64,000 bases of DNA from Glebionis coronaria (taxonomy: Eukaryota > Streptophyta > Magnoliopsida > Asterales > Asteraceae), in assembly GCA_025667525.1 (NCBI GenBank), contig CM046877.1, positions 262,791,706 to 262,855,705 of the forward strand, written 5' to 3'. Shown here in pieces: positions 59,098-64,000 of this stretch. The first letter of the stretch is position 1, and every line of letters starts with the position of its first letter. A program made the position numbers and the translations under genes. A model generated the notes under the pieces. The model searched no databases. It was not told the DNA's origin and saw only the letters and a program-made list of their open reading frames with translations.

Positions 59098-61194
59098 ACC
59101 AGTACCCTCTTCTTCTTCACTTTCTTCCCTTTCTTCCTCAGGCAGAATGTGGTAGGGTACCACACTACCAAACATCTTGAACAACCGATCATCCTCCATG
59201 ATAGCGTCATTCAGGGATTTATAGAGTGTCCGTTGAATCTTAGATTTATCAAACGATCCAAGTTCCCTCATACGAGCTTTGAGGATCTTCTTTAGCTCAA
59301 AATCCGTCAAGTCATAGGCAATTTTGTAGGCGGATTCAGAAGGATTGGATGACTTGATCATCAAGTTATCAGCAGCGAGTGTCTTCAACTCATCACGCAG
59401 TTTAGGCATAATGGATTCAACGGATTCTTTCACTCTCTCCTCAATAGAAGCTTCAAGAGTTTCTTTCTGCTCCTTGTAGTTATCCTTAATAGCTCGAAGT
59501 CTCGTAAGTCGTGCTTCATACCTATCAGCTTCAGCCTTCTTAACCTGAGCTAGTTCTTTTGCATGAGCTTTTCGCGTCAATTCCATCTCTGCAGCGAACT
59601 TAGCAAGCATCTCTTCTTGGGCTTTCCTAGATGCTTCTTCACTTTGATCTCGTCTATGTAGCTCTTGGCGAAGTTCATCCATTTCTCTTTTGTGATTATC
59701 CGTATGTTTATCCAACATTTCGGCCATTACCAATGCAGCCATTGTAGACGTTGCAGAGCTGCTCTGGGTTGATTGAAGAGGCTCGGTTGTGACCACAGTA
59801 CTGAGAATGGGAGTTATTGGAGGTGGAAGGAATGGTGTTGAAACCGTTCGGGTTGGTAAAGGTTGTATTGGTGGAGTTTGAGTTGCTAAAGGTTGAGTTA
59901 CTAACGGTTGAGTAGACACCATGATTGTAGGAGCACCGGACTCTTTTTCAACACTTGCTGAAACAGGGATTGATGTCTCCTTCGAAGTAGAATACCGCTC
60001 AGGTGACCCAAACTCATAAACATCCTCTGGCTCCTCGTACTCTTCTTCAATATTCATCTAAGCACCCGAACCACTACCGCCCGTATCTTTCCTACTCCTT
60101 TCAATAGCTATCTTCATTGCTTTTCTCTCAGCCTTGTTAAGAGTAGGATCATCAACAACTTCTTCGTCGCGGAGAACTAACTCATCAGCCAAACCCTTTC
60201 CCTTCTTAGCGACGGTCTTTGTCTTTTTGGCTTTGGGTTCAGGTAAAGCTGTTTGCTTGCGTTTACCTTTGCTCTTAACCGTGGTAGATGAGTCTTCACC
60301 TGCTTGAATGCTTGCTCGTTGATTCTCAATTTCTTGTAGCAAGTTCTTGTAATCAGCAGATGCGATAATCTCATCTGTCAGCAAATGACTGGGAATGGGA
60401 CCAGGAATAACCATATTCGAATGAGTCTCCTGCCTTAAGTCTACCAAATCATCATCATCCATTGTGTGGTGACGACTACCTGCACGCTTGGCAATGGAAG
60501 CATCGTTCTCCATAAAGTAATGTATGATCAGCTTAATGAACCTAGGGTACTGGTAACTTTTAACCTTACCCTTCGTGTTTGTGAAGAGTTGAAAAGTAAA
60601 CTCTTCCCACAGCAATGATGCATAGTCAATACCCATACCTCTGTATACCCCATAAAACAGCTTGATGATCGGTGGACGAACAACATCAAATCCAGTTGTT
60701 TTGGGTGTGAGACATCGGCTTAGAATCCCAAAAATAGCTTTTCATGGTTGACCAACTTTGGCAGTAGTAAACTCAGACACGGTTCGTATGTCAGGACATC
60801 CCATGGCAGTGAACATTTCCATAATCTGATCCTTAGTCGGGTTGGCTGAGAATGATCGGCTTTTGGGTGACGGCCGAAATCCAAAGATCTTCCTGAAGTC
60901 TGACACATTAAGCGTCTGCTGCTTGTTGTCCAAGGAAAATGTGATTTTGTTCGACGTCCTCTCCTTGGTAGCCCAGAACTCGTAAAGGTTGTCATAGGGC
61001 ACTGAAGCACTTTGCCTTAGCGCATGCTTGAGTTTAGAGTTATCAAGTATGGCTGAACCTACCTTAAATCCGTTATGGGTAGAATGAGATACCTCCTTCA
61101 AACGGAAGTTGTTTGGAAGAAACTTTAGAGTCTTGGCTTCGGCAATGGCGGTGGCTCTGGTGTCTTGTATTTGTTGTACTGTAGGGTTAGTCAT
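57217..61194 (-). pseudogene. Copia accessory ORF of element F
   Basis: A single 1325-codon frame from ATG at 61194 to the stop at 57217, with four in-frame stops: TGA 60742, TAG 60058, TAG 58747 and TAG 57625. Motifs match a protein family downstream of pol in composite copia elements that databases sometimes mislabel 'E-beta-farnesene synthase': NVSDFRKIFGF, GIDYASLLWEEFTFQL, SYQYPRFIKLIIHYF, a lysine-rich segment, a coiled coil (about 59420-59720), an extreme Glu/Asp tract (about 58930-59150), then LGVESYQRKLNLTRP, KYSDGTLLYV, and MRSLERFVGG. There is no terpene-synthase signature. The TGA at 60742 replaces a likely Trp and the TAG at 57625 a likely Gln. The number of stops in an otherwise well-kept frame suggests recent decay. 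Function unknown. Confidence 0.78.
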
Positions 61195-61199
61195 CGTCT

Positions 61200-62104
61200 C
61201 TGCTTAAGATAAAACACAAAGGTTGAAACATACAAATATGAATATCATTATGATTTTAAACCTAAGCATTGAACATATGACCTAATCCCTTAAGCTTGTA
61301 AACCACTCAAACATCTTCTATCCAGAATAAGCATATAATACAGCATAAACCTCTATCCGGAATAAACATGTCTACGCTAAATAAACATTCTATGCGGAAT
61401 AATTATCCTATGCGGAATAAACATCTACTCGGAATAATTATTCTATGCGGAATAAACGTTTTATTCGGAAAGATTAGTCCATGCGGAATATAATTTCTAT
61501 TCGGAAAGATCAGTCCATGCGGAATAAAATTTCTATTCGGAAAGATCAATCTATGCGGAATAAAGTTTCTATTCGGAAAGATTACTCTATGCGGAATAAA
61601 ATTCCTATTCGGAAAGATCATTCTATGCGGAATAAATTTCTATTCGGAAAGATCTGTCTATGCGGAATAAAATTTCTATTCGGAAAGATCTGTCTATGTG
61701 GAATAATTTTTCTTATTCGGAAAGATTACTCTATGCGGAATAAAAACTCTTATTCGGAAAGATTTCTCTATGCGGAATAAAAACTCTTATTCGGAAAGAT
61801 TACTCTATGCGGAATAAAAACTTCTATTCGGAATGTTCATTCTATACGGAATAAATGCCTTATTCGGAAAGATCATCCTATTCGGAATGATTAAACACTT
61901 ATGATTTTTCTAATTTAAGCACGAATTCGGTTGATTCCAGTGTTCTAAAGGCCATATCCATTCATTTTGTTCAATTCCGAATCAATCCCAGGCAAAACCC
62001 CCAATTAATTAAACCCTAATTTTAAGCAGAGACTTAAATCGATTGATACCAATTAAAAAGAGGTAATTAAATTGAATTGCATGAAAGTTAAGCCGATTTA
62101 ATAC
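61200..62104 (-). other. Predicted leader intron before the F accessory ORF
   Basis: Donor AAAAAG|GTATTA at 62104 and acceptor TTTTATCTTAAGCAG ending at 61200, leaving AGACG before the ATG at 61194. The intron contains the CGGAA array. If real, the accessory ORF has its own transcript with an exon upstream of 62104. The donor is weak. Confidence 0.4.
61351..61895. repeat. CGGAA array of element F
   Basis: 28 CGGAA motifs in 540 bases, alternating ATGCGGAATAAA and ATTCGGAAAGAT with a combined period of about 36 bases. Confidence 0.9.
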
Positions 62105-63155
62105 CTTTTTGAAGATCTGGATCTAGAAGATTGAATGATTGAATTTGTTTGTGTGTTCGTGTGTTTGTTTGGATGGCGGCAAAGGAAAGAAAGAAGACAG
62201 AAGAATGAAAGATAGAAAGAAAGACGGGGGGTGATGTTTGACTAGGTCATACTTTTAACAAGTTTGATACATGGACAAATGTAACCCCTCACTTTTTCTT
62301 TTTACTTCAATCAACATTCTTTTATTTTCCAAGTTTTAATACTTGTCATTTTTGACCCTATCTTATGTTAAATTCCTGAGCCTTAGTAATTAACCTATCT
62401 TAACACACGCACAAATCTATTCACGACAAACTTGTAAGCAACAACAAGACAAATGCCAAAGCTATCCAACCATTTAACCATTAAGCTACTTGAGTTTCCT
62501 CAAAAACTTTTGAAGATCTTTTTTTTTTATGTCAAAGATGATTTAACATTTTCTCCCCCTTAAACGATGACCCGTTTTCTATTTAAAGAGCTGTAGTCAT
62601 TGTTTAACGAGGCACATGATGATGAGAAACATTTTCCAATTGATGTTTTGAAAAGATCGATTCGCTGGTGTCGACAAGATTTCTCTTATCTAGACAAAAT
62701 AATGCACTGAGACGTACACTAATTTGTGTTAGATCAAGTTGTAAAGTAAACTTGATCCCTTTGCATGATTTGGCTTGTAAATCATGCCCGAGAAAATTAA
62801 TTCCCGTTGTGAGCCAACGTTTTCCAAGGAAATACGTGACTTTAATATGAAAACCGGGTTGTAGTCTGAAATAACTACAAGCCATAATGGGCATGTTTTA
62901 AAAATGTACAACTTTTATACGGACTCTATTTATGGCGCCGTGTCAATATTGATCGACATTTCTAAAGCCGTAAATATTACCGTACTAAAAGACATGCCCG
63001 ATTTAAAAACGAAAAATATTTTTGGTTTTTCTGGATTTTATAATTTTTATGGTTTTTCTAGGTTTTATATTTTTTTTATTTTTCTTTTGTAGTTTATATA
63101 TTTACTATAATATACATGATCACGAACAAAGGATACTCTGAATAGTTTACCACCA
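62105..63155 (-). other. Spacer between F pol and accessory ORF
   Basis: No convincing gene. A purine-rich AAGGGGGAGAAAA (- strand, near 62545-62562) resembles the motif that follows pol in many composite copia elements. The CT/GA-rich stretch near 62160-62230 could be an exon upstream of the predicted intron. I see no clear TATA box. Confidence 0.5.
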
Positions 63156-64000
63156 CTATTCAGCTGATTCTTCTGCCAATTCTTTGAGAGTCGCTGGAGT
63201 GAATGATTTCATGCCAAGCTTGTCGATCAAGAACTCGATTCGTCCTCGATCTAAGGCTTTAGTGAACATATCCGCCAGCTGATACTCAGTAGTGACAAAA
63301 TACAGCTCGATCACTCTGTTCTCCACCTGCTCTTTAATGAAATGGTAGCGAATGTCTATGTGCTTGGCCCGGGAGTGTTGAACATAGTTGCAGCAAAGGG
63401 CAATGGCGCTTTTGTTGTCACAATACATCGGGATTTTGTTGAACCCCAAACCGTAGTCAGTTAATTGTGATCTCATCCAAAGGACTTGAGCACAACAACC
63501 GGACATGGCGATGTATTCAGCCTCCGTGCTTGAGATTGCAGCGCTTTTCTGCCTTTTTGAAGACCAACTGATCAATCTATCTCCAAGGAGTTGCACAGAT
63601 CCAGAAGTGCTACGCCTTGTGTCTTGACATCCAGCATGATCGGCATCTGCGTATGATATTAAAGCAATAGAGGAATCTTTCGGATACCATAGACCACGAT
63701 GAAGTGTTCCTTTGAGATATCGAAAGATCCTTTTAACAACATGTAGGTGCTTTTCAGTAGGCCGAGCCTGATACCGGGCACACATGCATACAGCAAATTG
63801 CAAATCAGGCCTGCTAGCAGTCAGATATAGAAGGGTGCCGATCATCCCACGGTAAAGTTTTGGATCGACAATAATCCCATTCCTATCTTCATCTAACTTG
63901 GATTTCTCCACCATTGGAGTGTCCACGGGGTCACAATTTTCAAAGTTATACTTCTTTAAAGACTCTAGAGCATATTTGGATTGATTAATAAAGATGCCTC
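63156..64000 (-). CDS. pol: Copia Pol of element F, C-terminal end (RT end and RNase H), partial
   Basis: The frame is open from the window edge (64000) to the stop at 63156. It includes the end of RT ([34 protein letters not shown]) and copia RNase [55 protein letters not shown] and [11 protein letters not shown], ending just after LADMFTKAL, at the usual end of copia pol. No break is seen in this part, in contrast to the accessory ORF downstream. It would copy element RNA and degrade it during reverse transcription in the particle. Confidence 0.88.
   Translation of the reverse strand, partial: GIFINQSKYALESLKKYNFENCDPVDTPMVEKSKLDEDRNGIIVDPKLYRGMIGTLLYLTASRPDLQFAVCMCARYQARPTEKHLHVVKRIFRYLKGTLHRGLWYPKDSSIALISYADADHAGCQDTRRSTSGSVQLLGDRLISWSSKRQKSAAISSTEAEYIAMSGCCAQVLWMRSQLTDYGLGFNKIPMYCDNKSAIALCCNYVQHSRAKHIDIRYHFIKEQVENRVIELYFVTTEYQLADMFTKALDRGRIEFLIDKLGMKSFTPATLKELAEESAE

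Larger units (their letters stand above)
54677..64000 (-). mobile_element. Copia element F, 3' part
   Basis: On the - strand from right to left: end of pol (63156-64000), a spacer with a predicted promoter/leader intron, a long accessory ORF (57217-61194), a 2.2-kb noncoding tail, a polypurine tract and the 3' LTR. The 5' part is beyond 64000. E and F share this plan of pol followed by an accessory ORF. Confidence 0.8.

Noticed and set aside
58706..59155. Serine/proline-rich + strand ORF (149 codons)
   Set aside because: Shadow of the Glu/Asp tract encoded on the - strand of the F accessory ORF.
57217..61194. Terpene synthase ('E-beta-farnesene synthase') label often attached to this family
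   Set aside because: No DDxxD or other terpene-synthase motif; position and relatives show a retrotransposon accessory protein.
61351..61895. Possible CRISPR-like array (regular short repeats)
   Set aside because: Period about 36 with no constant repeat/unique spacer pattern, no cas genes, and the context is plant retrotransposons.

Overview
This is plant nuclear DNA, most likely from a composite (Asteraceae). The evidence is a dense stack of LTR retrotransposons whose accessory proteins resemble those I know from sunflower, lettuce and Tanacetum relatives. I see no ordinary host gene, rRNA or intact tRNA. Every protein-coding remnant belongs to a Ty1/copia or Ty3/gypsy element, and nearly all are broken. 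Family assignments come from recognising protein motifs; none was checked by database search. Elements are lettered A to H here for convenience.

Layout. (1) 1-12508: the 3' part of a copia element (E, + strand) with a long accessory ORF. Athila element A (- strand, 2778-11802) is inserted in that ORF, with a 5-bp target duplication (aatat). A carries gag and protease but no reverse transcriptase, RNase H or integrase. E's LTR (12006-12508) is followed directly by its own primer-binding site, suggesting a tandem E copy. (2) 12523-15077 has no gene; a second, truncated copia LTR (H) lies at 15078-15470. (3) 15475-49559: remains of a + strand gypsy element (C, Tat/Retand-like) recognised by a spliced antisense accessory gene (PF04195-type, 'transposase, gypsy type') and a 3' LTR. 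This gene is split by a complete 16.3-kb Athila (B, + strand, 15971-32289, 4-kb LTRs) and by Athila D (- strand). D occurs both as a solo LTR (34042-35934) and as a nearly complete copy (37476-47979), and the flanking C sequence is duplicated (35935-37475 and 47980-49521). (4) 49560-53135: no genes, two tandem-repeat tracts. (5) 53152-54628: probable chromovirus-type LTR (G, - strand) with a tRNA-Met-type primer-binding site. (6) 54677-64000: copia element F (- strand) with LTR, a 1325-codon accessory ORF carrying four stops, and the end of pol running off the window.

How the parts fit. A, B and D share the Athila layout: tRNA-Asp-type primer-binding site, one gag-pol frame, and a long 3' noncoding tail with conserved blocks. 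They look silenced: most stops can be read as C-to-T or G-to-A changes, and each of the two integrases has lost a catalytic acidic residue.

The most unusual signal is an array of CGGAA/TTCCG motifs in three elements (A, D, F) from two superfamilies. In each the array lies inside a predicted leader intron that ends just before the first coding ATG.
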